From contig NZ_JAUSZD010000002.1 in NCBI RefSeq assembly GCF_030817275.1, positions 2,604,001 to 2,668,000 on the forward strand: a DNA stretch of 64,000 nucleotides, written 5' to 3'. Below the pieces are notes generated by a model that was given only the letters and a program-made list of their open reading frames with translations, ran no database searches and had not been told where the DNA came from. Below are positions 35,629 through 45,015 of the stretch, in pieces. This DNA is from Paenibacillus sp. V4I7. GTDB lineage: Bacteria > Bacillota > Bacilli > Paenibacillales > NBRC-103111. The position numbers and the translations under genes are program-made. Each line of letters opens with the position of its first letter. The first letter of the stretch is position 1.

Positions 35629-37380
35629 TTACTCGACACCATTTAAATTTTGTACATTAAACAACCGGAAATAAGCTCCACCTTCCTTCATCAATTGTTC
35701 ATGAGTTCCAATTTCTCTAATTTCACCATTTTCAATGAGAACAATCTGATCAGCGTGGGTAATTGTAGATAGTCGGTGCGCAACAATCAAAGTTGTTCTA
35801 TCTTTCGCTAATTTACCGAGGGATTCTTGAATTGAATGTTCTGACTCTAAATCAAGTGCTGAAGTAGCTTCATCCAATACCAAAATGCTCGGATTTTTAA
35901 GAAAGACTCTGGCTATGGCAACCCTTTGCTTTTGTCCACCAGATAACTTCATTCCCCGTTCGCCAATTTCTGTATCATATCCATTGGGTAGATTCAAAAT
36001 AAAATCATGTGCATTTGCTGCTTTAGCTGCATATATAATCTCTTCTTCGGCAGCTCTTGTATGACCCAAAAGTATATTTTCACGAACAGTTCCGCTAAAC
36101 AGAATATTATCTTGTAAAACCATTCCTATATGAGAACGCAGACTCTTTATGGTGATGTCTTTAACATTCCTATCATCCAATAAAATGTTCCCTTGCTGAA
36201 TATCGTAAAACCGAGGGAGCAAACTAATTAGAGAAGATTTCCCTCCGCCGCTCATTCCTACAAACGCAATCGTTTCACCAGGTTGAATGGTAAGTTGAAT
36301 GTTCTTCAACACCCAATCCGATGAGTTATCATAACGAAAACTAACATCTTGAAAATCAATTTTCCCTTTTATTTTTTGCACTATTTTTGCTTGTGAAGAA
36401 TCAATGATGTCGTAGGGCTCTTTCATGAGTTCAATTACACGATCTAAAGAAGCACTTGCTTGAGTTAATTCGGTTGAGGAATTAACTAAACGGCGGAGCG
36501 GACTATACAAGCGATCTAAATAGGCAAAAAAGGCTACAAATGCTCCTATCGTAAGGTTCCCTTGAATAACTTGATATCCTCCATAGGCTAAAACTAACAA
36601 GGGGGCAGTATCCGTAATTGTATTGATGATGGAATTGGTTATAGCATTCCATTTCGTCAGTGCCAATGCACGATTTAAAAATTTATTATTTTTTAGACCG
36701 AAATTTTCACTCTCATAATCTTCTAAAGTGAAGCTTTTAATAACCGGAATTCCACTTACCTTCTCGTGTAAATAGCCTTGCATTTCCGCAAGGGCTTGAG
36801 ATCGAGATTTGGTTAAGTTTCTTAGTTTTTTATATAACGTTTTGACAGAAAAGGCGTAAAAGGGAAATACGGCTATAGCAACCATGGTTAGCCCAAAATC
36901 CATATGAATCATAAATGCGATAGCGATTGTAAGGGTGAATAAATCGAGCCACACATTCATTAATCCTGTTTCAACTATACTTTTCGTTTGCTCAGCATCA
37001 TTTATCATTCGAGAAATTATTTCGCCTGTTCTATGATTCTGATAGTAACGTAAGGACAGCTTTTGTATATGAGCATAAAGTTGATTGCGTAAATCGTAAA
37101 GAATGCGGCTCGTTGTTAATTGTGCGAAATACTGCCGAAGGTATTCAATTGGAGCTCTAATAATAACAAAAAGTACAAAAGCAACTATCATCACCTCAAT
37201 CAGCTTTTGCGTTTTTTCTGCTATTGAAATAGTACTCAACAACAAATCATCGATGATATATTTCATTATTAAAGGTAAGGTTAAAGGAATTCCGAATTTC
37301 ACCATACCAATTAAAATGGTGATAAGAACAAGTTTCCAATACGGTTTGACAAATTTGAAATATAACTTGAAACTAGTCAT
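35629..37380 (-). CDS. ABC exporter half-transporter (MsbA/BmrA type)
   Basis: A 583-aa fused membrane and ATPase protein. Six membrane segments occupy residues about 1-310. The ATPase domain has Walker A GMSGGGKSS, signature LSGGQKQR, Walker B LVLDEATSALD and the H-loop IVAHRLS. It acts as a homodimer or with a partner to export lipids, drugs or peptides. No partner gene is adjacent, so a homodimer is likely. It is divergent from the ferredoxin-nik operon across a 380-bp gap. Codon use is AT-rich compared with neighbours. The substrate is unknown. Confidence 0.9.
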   Translation of the reverse strand: MTSFKLYFKFVKPYWKLVLITILIGMVKFGIPLTLPLIMKYIIDDLLLSTISIAEKTQKLIEVMIVAFVLFVIIRAPIEYLRQYFAQLTTSRILYDLRNQLYAHIQKLSLRYYQNHRTGEIISRMINDAEQTKSIVETGLMNVWLDLFTLTIAIAFMIHMDFGLTMVAIAVFPFYAFSVKTLYKKLRNLTKSRSQALAEMQGYLHEKVSGIPVIKSFTLEDYESENFGLKNNKFLNRALALTKWNAITNSIINTITDTAPLLVLAYGGYQVIQGNLTIGAFVAFFAYLDRLYSPLRRLVNSSTELTQASASLDRVIELMKEPYDIIDSSQAKIVQKIKGKIDFQDVSFRYDNSSDWVLKNIQLTIQPGETIAFVGMSGGGKSSLISLLPRFYDIQQGNILLDDRNVKDITIKSLRSHIGMVLQDNILFSGTVRENILLGHTRAAEEEIIYAAKAANAHDFILNLPNGYDTEIGERGMKLSGGQKQRVAIARVFLKNPSILVLDEATSALDLESEHSIQESLGKLAKDRTTLIVAHRLSTITHADQIVLIENGEIREIGTHEQLMKEGGAYFRLFNVQNLNGVE

Positions 37381-37567
37381 TTCGACATACTCCTCTTTAT
37401 ACTGATGATAGAGAAACCCGTTAAACCAGACCTATTATAGCAATCCTTATAGGATATTCAAAGATAGGCAAATAAAAGTCGGTTTCCTAAAATGAAAATA
37501 TCATGGTATTTACATTCAAATCCACCTCTGATCACTGGTGTTCTCGAGAAGGGGGGGGAAAGTGGTA

Positions 37568-37623
37568 TTGACAATATACGTTTGTATAAGTAAAATCAAA
37601 TTTGTTATTAGTAAATATTACTA
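37568..37623 (+). promoter_or_regulatory. promoter with two dyad operators before the nik-type operon
   Basis: TTGACA (37568-37573), 17 bases, TAAAAT (37591-37596). The spacer contains TATAC-GTTT-GTATA (37575-37588), a perfect 5-bp inverted repeat. Just downstream, TAGTAA-ATA-TTACTA (37609-37623) matches the Bacillus Zur 7-1-7 box TCGTAATnATTACGA at 11 of 14 defined positions, so a Fur-family metalloregulator is likely. Confidence 0.6.
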
Positions 37624-37760
37624 TTAAATATAACCATTCCAAGCTATAAAGCGCAATCCTCAATTTGAAACGAGATAATTGTCGTTCTTAATGGGGGCGT
37701 TTGGTTTTATGTTAACTTTAATCGTAATTTTTACAATAAATTCAGGGAGGTTGAACACTA

Positions 37761-38138
37761 TTGTCAACGTGGGACTTATCAGAAACGCGCCATCATGTAC
37801 TAATATGCAACGGTGCCAGCTGTATGCGCAGGCAAGGGGAAGAGGTCACACAGGCAATTCGAGATGAAATTACCCGAAGAAGGGCGAATGGGCTCATCCA
37901 CACGAGCAGGACTCACTGCAACGGACGGTGTCAAGATGCCTGCGTAGTCATTGTATACCCCGAAGGGGTTTGGTACAAGGACGTTACACCTGAGATAGGA
38001 CGGCTTCTTGTTAACCAACATCTACTCGATGGGAAGCCAATTGAGGAACAACATACACATACCTACGACATAAACGATAAAGGCAGCTTTGTACGTTCGC
38101 CGAATGCTCCTAAAGGAGAAGAGAAGCAAAAGATGTGA
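37761..38138 (+). CDS. thioredoxin-like [2Fe-2S] ferredoxin (CbiW-like)
   Basis: A 125-aa thioredoxin-fold [2Fe-2S] protein. Four cysteines have the right order: CNGASC in the first half and CNGRCQDAC in the second, as in clostridial-type [2Fe-2S] ferredoxins and CbiW. The tail is His-rich (EEQHTHTYD), possibly binding metal. It starts at TTG 37761, 10 bases after GGGAGG. It is the first gene behind a metal-type promoter, followed by a methyltransferase and a nickel-type ABC importer, so it is probably tied to metal or corrinoid use. Exact partner unknown. Confidence 0.8.
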   Translation: MSTWDLSETRHHVLICNGASCMRRQGEEVTQAIRDEITRRRANGLIHTSRTHCNGRCQDACVVIVYPEGVWYKDVTPEIGRLLVNQHLLDGKPIEEQHTHTYDINDKGSFVRSPNAPKGEEKQKM

Positions 38139-38209
38139 GTTAGATAGGTGTGACGCACCTAATAATCGTAAATATTACATATAAATAGTGTAAAGGAGAA
38201 GAGATTGAA

Positions 38210-38905
38210 ATGAGCAAGGATCAATTGTACGACATATGGTGGCAGGAAAAGACGGAAGGCGAACAAAGAATGGAGGAAGAGCATCTTCGCCATTGGAAGA
38301 AAGTGCTAGGATTTGTGGAAGAGGAAGATTTGCAACGAAGCGATGTGCTCGATTTTGGATGTAATCAAGGGGGCTTCCTTCGTTTTCTCTACGAGCAGCG
38401 GCCGTTCAGGGAAGGAGTAGGTATTGATCTTGCACGTCAGTCGATTGAGGTGGCTAATTCACGCAAAGGAAGCTTACCGCTACATTATGAAGCAACATCC
38501 ACTCCGGAGAAGTTCGAACATCGCTTTGATCTTGCCTTCAGCATTTCTGTCATCTATCTGATCTCCAATTTGAAAGAGCACGCCAGGAAAATAAAAAAAG
38601 CACTGAAGTCTGAGGGCATCTATTACGCTACGTACACAGATTATAGAGGGAATCCAAGTTTACCGGATATTAAGGATAAAATTAACAGCAGTGGAGCTAT
38701 CCCGATGAATTTGCATTCGCTGGATGATATTGCTGGAGCGTTCTGGAGCGAAGGATTCGATGTGGGTATCCGACGTATGATTCCAACTAATTATATCGAA
38801 CTGTCTACAAATGATCGTTGGTTCGGTCGCATTGAAGATCGCATGTTGTTCGAATACGAGCAAGCCTACATATTCCGTTTCGTTGCTCCAAGTAACCAAA
38901 ATTAA
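38210..38905 (+). CDS. class I SAM-dependent methyltransferase
   Basis: A 231-aa methyltransferase. Motif I is VLDFGCNQGGFL (residues about 44-55) with GVGIDLARQSIE as motif II and FDLAFSISVIYLI after it. AAAGGAGAAG precedes the ATG. It sits between the ferredoxin-like gene and the nickel-type binding protein gene with only 18 bases to the latter, so it is in the operon. It could modify a metal-chelating small molecule that the transporter handles, but nothing in the sequence fixes the substrate. Confidence 0.8.
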   Translation: MSKDQLYDIWWQEKTEGEQRMEEEHLRHWKKVLGFVEEEDLQRSDVLDFGCNQGGFLRFLYEQRPFREGVGIDLARQSIEVANSRKGSLPLHYEATSTPEKFEHRFDLAFSISVIYLISNLKEHARKIKKALKSEGIYYATYTDYRGNPSLPDIKDKINSSGAIPMNLHSLDDIAGAFWSEGFDVGIRRMIPTNYIELSTNDRWFGRIEDRMLFEYEQAYIFRFVAPSNQN

Positions 38906-38923
38906 AAAAGGAGATATTATCCC

Positions 38924-40558
38924 ATGTTTTCATACATAAAAACGAAGTTACCCTCTATTCTTATGCTGATCTTAGCCATAAGTCTAGCAGCTTGTTCAAC
39001 AAGTGTTGACAAGAAAGCAGGAGATATTGACACCCAGAAACAATCAGAGACGACTCCGAAGATGATTACGATGGCTTGGAATGCAGATGTTGGACCTCTT
39101 AATCCCCATTTATACGGTCCGAGTCAAGTGTTTGCCCAAGCTATGGTGTATGAGCCACTTGTTGACTATGTGGAAGGTGGCAAAATCGTTCCGCGTTTAG
39201 CCGAAAAGTGGGAGATTTCAGATGACGGACTCGTATATACGTTCCACCTTCGGAAAGATGTAAAATATTCCGATGGCTCTGTATTTAACGCGGATAATGC
39301 AAAGAAAAATATAGATGCCATTATAGCTAACAAACAGCGGCACAGCTGGATGGGAATTGTCACTGTGCTCGATAGAACGGAAAAAATCAATGATGATACG
39401 ATTCGTCTGATTCTAACGAAGCCTTACTATCCTTTGCTTCAGGAACTAGCATTTGCTCGCCCATTCCGATTTTTGGCGGATGCTGGATTTCCTTCGGATG
39501 GCAAGACTTCGGAGGCGATCGTGAAGCCGATTGGTACCGGACCCTGGGTGCTAACTGAATATAAGAAAGATGGGTATGCCGTATTTAGTCGCAATGAGAA
39601 CTATTGGGGAATAAAGCCCCAGCTGGGTACAGTAAAAGTACTCATCATTCCGGACTCCGAAACGATAGTAACAGCTTTCGAGAAGCATGAAATTGATTTG
39701 ATAGTTGGTGCTGGCATTATTAGCATGGACAACTTTAAATACTTGAGGGATTCTGGTAAATACAACACAGGCGCTTCAGAACCGCTGACCACAAGGTCAG
39801 TTATCCTGAATAGTGCCAAAGCGCCAACTTCGGAGATGAATGTACGACTGGCGATTCAGCACGGCATTGATAAAGCGAAGATGATCCAAAGCGTCACCTT
39901 AGGTTTAGAAAAGAAGGCAGATACGATCATGGCTAGTAATTTCCCTTACTCGAATATTGATCTAAAGCCATATGCCTATGATCCGAAGAAATCAGAGCAG
40001 CTGCTAGATGAAGCAGGATGGAAACTTCCTTCAGGTAAGTCAGTGCGAGAGAAGGATGGCAAACCACTATTGCTTGACCTTGTGTATGTAAGTACCGATG
40101 CGATCCAAAAGCCGATGGCTGAAATCCTTCAAGCTGAATTGGCAAAGATTGGTGTTCAAGTGCAGGTCAAGGGCGAAGAACTGATGGTAGGCAATGGAAG
40201 ATTGAAGTCGGGTGATTACCACTTGAACTTCTGGAGCACCTACGGGGTACCTAATGATCCGCATAATTTTGTTACAACGAGTACACAAGCGAAAACAGGC
40301 ATATACGAAGCGCTTCTTGGATTGTCGACGAAACCGCAAATCGATGCCCAGAGCAAGGAAGTGTTGGCAAGTACCGATGAGAAAAAGCGAGTAGAGCTAT
40401 ACCGCTCCATTTTGACTCAGATTCACGAGGGAGCCGTGTTCTATCCAACTGCTTACGAATCCATGATAACTGTTTATCATAAAAACTTAACAGGCCTTAA
40501 ATTCAACGCGACCAAATATGATTTCCCATTTGGTACGTTGGATATTACAACTAAATGA
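38924..40558 (+). CDS. nikA: nickel/metallophore ABC transporter binding lipoprotein (NikA/CntA type)
   Basis: A 544-aa extracytoplasmic lipoprotein of the SBP_bac_5 family. The signal peptide ends in lipobox LAAC at residue about 24. From residue 45 the sequence DVGPLNPHLY, VYEPLVDY, KQRHSWMG and RPFRFLAD follows the E. coli NikA pattern closely. NikA and CntA bind nickel or cobalt as a complex with histidine or an opine such as staphylopine, so either ligand is possible. AAAAAGGAG precedes the ATG. The stop overlaps the next gene (ATGA). Five transport genes follow each other without promoters. Confidence 0.9.
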   Translation: MFSYIKTKLPSILMLILAISLAACSTSVDKKAGDIDTQKQSETTPKMITMAWNADVGPLNPHLYGPSQVFAQAMVYEPLVDYVEGGKIVPRLAEKWEISDDGLVYTFHLRKDVKYSDGSVFNADNAKKNIDAIIANKQRHSWMGIVTVLDRTEKINDDTIRLILTKPYYPLLQELAFARPFRFLADAGFPSDGKTSEAIVKPIGTGPWVLTEYKKDGYAVFSRNENYWGIKPQLGTVKVLIIPDSETIVTAFEKHEIDLIVGAGIISMDNFKYLRDSGKYNTGASEPLTTRSVILNSAKAPTSEMNVRLAIQHGIDKAKMIQSVTLGLEKKADTIMASNFPYSNIDLKPYAYDPKKSEQLLDEAGWKLPSGKSVREKDGKPLLLDLVYVSTDAIQKPMAEILQAELAKIGVQVQVKGEELMVGNGRLKSGDYHLNFWSTYGVPNDPHNFVTTSTQAKTGIYEALLGLSTKPQIDAQSKEVLASTDEKKRVELYRSILTQIHEGAVFYPTAYESMITVYHKNLTGLKFNATKYDFPFGTLDITTK

Positions 40559-41505
40559 GTGGTTCAGTACTAAGATATGTGCTAAGACGTGTGGTGGGAT
40601 TGCCTGTTCAGCTGTTCTGTATTTCACTGCTTGCCTTCATCCTGGTCCGGCTCGTTCCAGTTGAACCAGCCGAGGTGATACTTCGAATGTCGAATTTGAC
40701 ACCTACCGAAGAAGCAGTCGCCTCCATGCGCAATGAACTGGGAATGGACCGTTCTCTTCCGATGCAATTTGCCAATTGGTTATGGAAGGCTTGTCAATTT
40801 GATTTTGGAAATTCGTTTGTCAGCAAAACACCGGTTTGGAGCGATGTTATCGGTAAATTTCCAGCCACATTGAGGCTTGCAGTGACAGTCATTGGACTGT
40901 CACTGCTCATTAGTATTCCGCTCGGAGCTTTTTCCGCTTTGTACAAAGGAGGATGGTTCGATCAGCTCTGCAGACTTCTGTCTTTTATTGGGATATCCAT
41001 ACCGCGCTATTGGTTAGGCTTTTTGCTAGTATATTGGTTTGCTCTGAAATTAGACTGGCTGCCAACACAGGGGAATCATAGCTGGAAGCATCTCATTTTA
41101 CCTACACTCACACTTGCTTTTTCGCAGGTAGCTTTCCTCTCCCGTCTGCTTCGCGCCAGTATGCTTGAGAACATGAAAGAGTCATACGTACAATACGCAC
41201 GAATACGGGGAATACGTGAGTCAGTCATTTTATTTCGTCATATTCTTCCCAATTCGCTGCTTCCCATTATCACAGCGACTGGCGTCATGTTTGGCCATTT
41301 GCTGGGCGGAACGGTCATTGTCGAGCAAATATTTAGTTTGCCGGGGCTTGGTCGGTTTCTGATAGAGTCCATCTTGAACCGGGATTATCCGGTCATTCAA
41401 TGTTATGTGCTGCTGATGGCCGTTGTGATTGTTACAATTAATCTTATTGTTGATATCTTGTACAGGATTCTGGATCCACGTTTGAACATTAAGGAAGGAG
41501 TGTAA
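40555..41505 (+). CDS. nikB: nickel-type ABC transporter permease (NikB type)
   Basis: A 316-aa permease with six membrane segments and the OppB/NikB domain. It opens YVLRRVVGLPVQLFCISLLA and has the EAA-loop region with ARIRGIRESVILFRHILPN near residue 218. It forms the channel with the NikC-type partner. Its ATG overlaps the upstream stop by four bases, so it is translationally coupled. Assignment follows the binding protein and the five-gene order A-B-C-D-E. Confidence 0.9.
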   Translation: MSGSVLRYVLRRVVGLPVQLFCISLLAFILVRLVPVEPAEVILRMSNLTPTEEAVASMRNELGMDRSLPMQFANWLWKACQFDFGNSFVSKTPVWSDVIGKFPATLRLAVTVIGLSLLISIPLGAFSALYKGGWFDQLCRLLSFIGISIPRYWLGFLLVYWFALKLDWLPTQGNHSWKHLILPTLTLAFSQVAFLSRLLRASMLENMKESYVQYARIRGIRESVILFRHILPNSLLPIITATGVMFGHLLGGTVIVEQIFSLPGLGRFLIESILNRDYPVIQCYVLLMAVVIVTINLIVDILYRILDPRLNIKEGV

Positions 41506-41508
41506 CCG

Positions 41509-42354
41509 ATGATTGGTGCGCTTCGAAACAATAGCGTTCTCCCAAGAATTCGATATAAGGGACTCCAAATTGGCTGCGGAGTCTTGTTAGCAGGAATTGC
41601 TTTAGTAGGTATCGCCGCTCCGTGGCTCGCCCCGCACGATCCGAACCACGTAGAACTGCTGCATAAGTTTGCCTCGCCATCCCATGAATATCCATTTGGA
41701 ACGGATCACCTTGGTCGTTGTGTGCTGTCAAGACTTCTTATGGGGATCAGGACCTCGCTAGGCATTTCCATTGCTGTGATGGTATTTACCCTCTTGATCG
41801 GAATGGTAGTGGGAACCTTCTCAGCGCTCAAAGGTGGCTTGGTTGATGCGACATTCATGAGGCTGTGTGATTTGCTGCTTGCTTTTCCTACACTTGTGCT
41901 TGCGTTTGCGCTGATTGGCATTTTTGGAACGGGGGTTAAGAGTTTGATCATGGCTCTTGTTTTGTCACAGTGGGTGTATTACTCTCGCATGGTACGGGGG
42001 ATGGTGCTCTCTGTCTATACACGAAGTTTTATTCAGGCGGCAATCGTAAATGGAACACGTCGCTGGATGCTTGTATGGCGTCATATTCTTCCTAACATTT
42101 CTACACAGATTCTAGTATTGGCCGCGCTTGAAATCGGTACGGTTATCCTAGAAGTAACCGGATTTTCATTTCTCGGTTTAGGCGTTCAGGCTCCAACGCC
42201 GGAATGGGGGATGATGATGAACGAAGCGCGTCAGCAGCTTCGTGGGCATCCCGAAATGATGTGGATCCCCGGTCTGGCTGTCATGTTCGTCGTGATCGTT
42301 TGCAATGTGTTTGGCGAATCGCTTCGAGACTACTACGATCCTAAGGGAAGGTGA
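41509..42354 (+). CDS. nikC: nickel-type ABC transporter permease (NikC type)
   Basis: A 281-aa second permease. An N-terminal membrane segment (residues about 18-40) is followed by the OppC-type segment APHDPN and then the BPD_transp_1 domain with an EAA loop near AAIVNGTRRWMLVWRHILPN. It ends GESLRDYYDPKGR, the usual NikC/DppC tail. AAGGAAGGAG precedes the ATG, three bases after the nikB stop. It pairs with the NikB-type protein in the membrane. Confidence 0.9.
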   Translation: MIGALRNNSVLPRIRYKGLQIGCGVLLAGIALVGIAAPWLAPHDPNHVELLHKFASPSHEYPFGTDHLGRCVLSRLLMGIRTSLGISIAVMVFTLLIGMVVGTFSALKGGLVDATFMRLCDLLLAFPTLVLAFALIGIFGTGVKSLIMALVLSQWVYYSRMVRGMVLSVYTRSFIQAAIVNGTRRWMLVWRHILPNISTQILVLAALEIGTVILEVTGFSFLGLGVQAPTPEWGMMMNEARQQLRGHPEMMWIPGLAVMFVVIVCNVFGESLRDYYDPKGR

Positions 42355-42358
42355 ACGT

Positions 42359-43150
42359 ATGAAGGCGAATCGATCTGTGTTAACAGTCCGTGATTTAACA
42401 ATAGATCTCAGAAAACCGGAAGGCATTACACGTTTAATCAATGGGGTAAGTCTGGAGTTGCAACCAGGATCTGTGCTAGGAATCGTCGGAGAGAGCGGAA
42501 GTGGCAAATCGATAACATGTCTTGCTTGTATGGGTTTATTGCCACCAAATGCGATGATAAGCAGAGGAAGTATCGCACTTCTTGGACGGGAGTTGGCAAT
42601 GCTCGCACAGGAAGAGTGGCGTTCGCTGCGAAGATCACGTCTATCCATGATCATGCAGAATCCGATGGCCGCGTTTAATCCCATACGCCGAATAAGCGAC
42701 CACTTTGTCGAAACGTTAAGGGGGCAAGGGAAGATTAGTCGGGAGGAAGCCTGGGAGCTGGCAATAACCTCATTAGAGCAGTTGAATCTGCCTAGACCTG
42801 CACTACTGATGAACCAGTACCCCTTCCAATTGAGCGGAGGCATGCTTCAACGAGTCATGATTGCTATTGCGATGGCTGCTCGCCCTGATGTTCTAATCGC
42901 AGACGAACCCACCACTGCTTTGGATACGGGGAGTCAACTGCTCGTATTGCGCGAACTCGGAGAGTTGTGCCGGAATGCCGGTACTGCTTTGATCATCGTG
43001 ACACACGACTTAGATGTTATCGCAGAAATTGCCGATGATGTTGCGGTCATGTATCAAGGCGAGATTGTGGAAACAGCATCGGTCCATCAGTTATTTAACA
43101 ATCCTGTACATCCATATCCTCATTTACTCGTAAATACTAGAATCTGTTAA
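42359..43150 (+). CDS. nikD: nickel-type ABC transporter ATPase (NikD type)
   Basis: A 263-aa cytosolic ATPase. Walker A is GESGSGKSI, the Q-loop is at MIMQNPM, the signature reads LSGGMLQRV and Walker B is VLIADEPTTALD. GGGAAGG lies 8 bases before the ATG at 42359; the earlier in-frame ATG at 42305 is inside nikC. The C-terminal oligopeptide-binding-like extension ends abruptly at HPYPHLLVNTRIC, a little short of the usual tail. It works with the NikE-type partner. Confidence 0.85.
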   Translation: MKANRSVLTVRDLTIDLRKPEGITRLINGVSLELQPGSVLGIVGESGSGKSITCLACMGLLPPNAMISRGSIALLGRELAMLAQEEWRSLRRSRLSMIMQNPMAAFNPIRRISDHFVETLRGQGKISREEAWELAITSLEQLNLPRPALLMNQYPFQLSGGMLQRVMIAIAMAARPDVLIADEPTTALDTGSQLLVLRELGELCRNAGTALIIVTHDLDVIAEIADDVAVMYQGEIVETASVHQLFNNPVHPYPHLLVNTRIC

Positions 43151-43189
43151 TTCGCAGTAATAACGTCAAAGATTGGGGAGGGGATCCGA

Positions 43190-44029
43190 ATGAACTTGCT
43201 AGAGGTGTCTGGCGTATCAAAATCTTACCAGTCTGAGCGCACCTTATGGGGGAAAACAACCCACTCAATGGTCCTGCACGATATTTCTTTCGATATGTTG
43301 GAAGGCGAATGTCTCGGTATCGTCGGGGAAAGCGGATCGGGCAAGAGCACGTTAGGCAAGCTTGTGCTCGGCTTGGTACGACCTGACAAAGGGCGAATCC
43401 TATTTCAAAAGAGGGATTGGCTGAATGAATCTGATAGGGATGCCCATAAGCTTCGCCGGAATTTGCAGGCCGTGTTTCAGAACTGCTCGGATGCTTTGAA
43501 TCCCCGGATGACAGCACGTCAAATCATTGCTGAACCTTTGCTCAACTATGAGCGATATTCGGCTCGGAAGCTGGATCTCGTTTGCTTGGAATGGCTGGAT
43601 GCAGTAGGTTTGGTTGCATCAGATGCAGACAAACTACCGCATCAGTTTAGCGGGGGACAGCAGCAGCGATTATGCATTGCTCGCGCGTTGGCTCTACACC
43701 CAAAATTAATCGTGTTAGACGAAGCGGTTAGTAGTCTCGACAGGATCCTACAGGCACAAATTCTTGAGCTATTGCAACACTTCAAGATGAAGTATAGACT
43801 ATCATACCTCTTTATTTCTCATGATATCAAGGCGACTCGCTACTTGTCTGATCGTGTGGCGGTCATGGATCGTGGGGAGATTGTTGATTGGGCAGATAGT
43901 CCAAAACACTTAGAGCAATTACAACATGCTGCTTCTAGAAAGCTGCTGGATTCACAGCTTCCTTCTCATCCAGATCAGCGGATAAGACGAATAGAGGGGG
44001 AGAAATATCGAAAGGCAGGTAATCATTAG
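43190..44029 (+). CDS. nikE: nickel-type ABC transporter ATPase (NikE type)
   Basis: A 279-aa ATPase. Walker A is GESGSGKSTLGKLVLG, the signature FSGGQQQRLC and Walker B LIVLDEAVSSLD. TTGGGGAGGGG precedes the ATG by about 7 bases. Last member of the transporter set; a terminator lies about 210 bases downstream after a small ORF. Together with NikD it powers uptake. Confidence 0.9.
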   Translation: MNLLEVSGVSKSYQSERTLWGKTTHSMVLHDISFDMLEGECLGIVGESGSGKSTLGKLVLGLVRPDKGRILFQKRDWLNESDRDAHKLRRNLQAVFQNCSDALNPRMTARQIIAEPLLNYERYSARKLDLVCLEWLDAVGLVASDADKLPHQFSGGQQQRLCIARALALHPKLIVLDEAVSSLDRILQAQILELLQHFKMKYRLSYLFISHDIKATRYLSDRVAVMDRGEIVDWADSPKHLEQLQHAASRKLLDSQLPSHPDQRIRRIEGEKYRKAGNH

Positions 44030-44111
44030 GACGGGCAGGATCTATTTCAATATTGTACAGTTCGTTACTACTATTCTAATGATGTAGTTTGTGAACAAGG
44101 AGAATACGTTT

Positions 44112-44207
44112 ATGTCCTTTCGGAACAAAACATCGCATTACATTCACCGAACAAAATCGACAGTTAATGGAACGGGAGCTATCCACGATAAAAGCTTGAT
44201 CATTTAG
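44112..44207 (+). CDS. small ORF of 31 aa, uncertain
   Basis: ATG 44112 lies 9 bases after AAGGAG (44097-44102). The product is basic (starts MSFRNKTSHYIHRTKSTVN) with no recognised family. It lies between nikE and the operon terminator and could be a remnant. Confidence 0.3.
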   Translation: MSFRNKTSHYIHRTKSTVNGTGAIHDKSLII

Positions 44208-44236
44208 TTAGCCAACCTAATAGAAAATATGATTCG

Positions 44237-44260
44237 AAAAGGACACATGTCCTTTTTTTT
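44237..44260 (+). terminator. rho-independent terminator of the nik-type operon
   Basis: AAAAGGAC and GTCCTTTT pair around a 4-base loop, followed by the rest of a T8 run. The group II intron relic begins three bases after the T run. Confidence 0.75.
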
Positions 44261-44263
44261 GTT

Positions 44264-44880
44264 GTGCGCCTCACAGTCGTACAATCTAAGTGGTTCAAAT
44301 CCACTCGGTAACGTTACCCTTTAAAGTGCCGTAGCCGAAGTAGAGGTCCTACTCGAATATGAGTAGGATTGGCAGGGTGTCTCTCTTGAGAGGGAATCCG
44401 AAGGGCCTGCAGGCAAAGTCCAGCCCGGAATGTGATGAACCAGAGGTGGCGGCGTTGCTGGGTAACCCGCCAACAAACGGGGAAACCTATACGACTAAGT
44501 ATATCTTGTAGGAAAACAAATAAAGGGATATGACCTACAGAACTCATCGACGTGAGTAGGGTCAGGATGGATGGAATAGAATGTACAGATAACTGAGGGA
44601 AGTCTCGTAGTTTCCTTGACGCAAACGTGGATAAGGTAGGGGAGGTAAAAACTTAAAGGGAAAGCCGAATCGATGGGCTGCGAGATGGAGGATCGTTCCG
44701 TAGTAGTGAGTAAGTCCGAGCCGATGAAAGCAGGTAACAGTCTGGAGGAAAAAAACGCGAGCCGCATAACCTGCTCCCAATTCGAAAGAGGGAAGATAGA
44801 GGTAAAGGGAATGTGCTTCGTCAAAGACTCATGGATTTTAGCGAGCACATCGGCCGTCCCTCCGTTTCAATGTATAAGTT
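44264..44880 (+). mobile_element. group II intron relic, 5' ribozyme domains
   Basis: Begins GTGCGCC, the conserved 5' end of bacterial group II introns, and continues as about 600 bases of structured, non-coding-looking sequence. It has paired blocks such as AGGTCCTACTC/GAGTAGGATT and GGCCTGCAGGC, and near 44690 the GATCGTTCCGTAGTAGTGAG and AAGTCCGAGCC blocks seen just before intron-encoded reverse transcriptase starts. No complete reverse transcriptase or domain V follows. It is inserted straight after a terminator, the site used by IIC introns. An ORF at 44673-44882 lies within the ribozyme part and is not treated as a gene. Confidence 0.6.
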
Positions 44881-44950
44881 AAAAATGAGTGGGAAATAAT
44901 AAGAAGTAAGCACTACCCTTAACCCAATTGCTATTTCGTAGGACCGATTC

Positions 44951-44965
44951 CATGGCTTGCCCATG
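44951..44965 (+). other. small hairpin in leader of a 38-aa protein gene
   Basis: CATGG (44951-44955) and CCATG (44961-44965) pair, with TAGGA/TCCTA as a possible outer stem. It lies 50 bases before the small membrane protein gene at 45016. Confidence 0.3.
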
Positions 44966-45015
44966 ACGGAGGTTCCTATCGACATTTCTTAGCTTTTGTT
45001 AAGGAGGAGATGCTT

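Noticed and set aside
42178-42843. 221-codon minus-strand frame across nikC and nikD
   Set aside because: Antisense to two conserved transporter genes; no start signal and low-complexity Ser/Arg-rich product.
44673-44882. 69-codon plus-strand ORF
   Set aside because: It lies in the domain IV-like part of the intron relic, has no ribosome site and no protein-like pattern.
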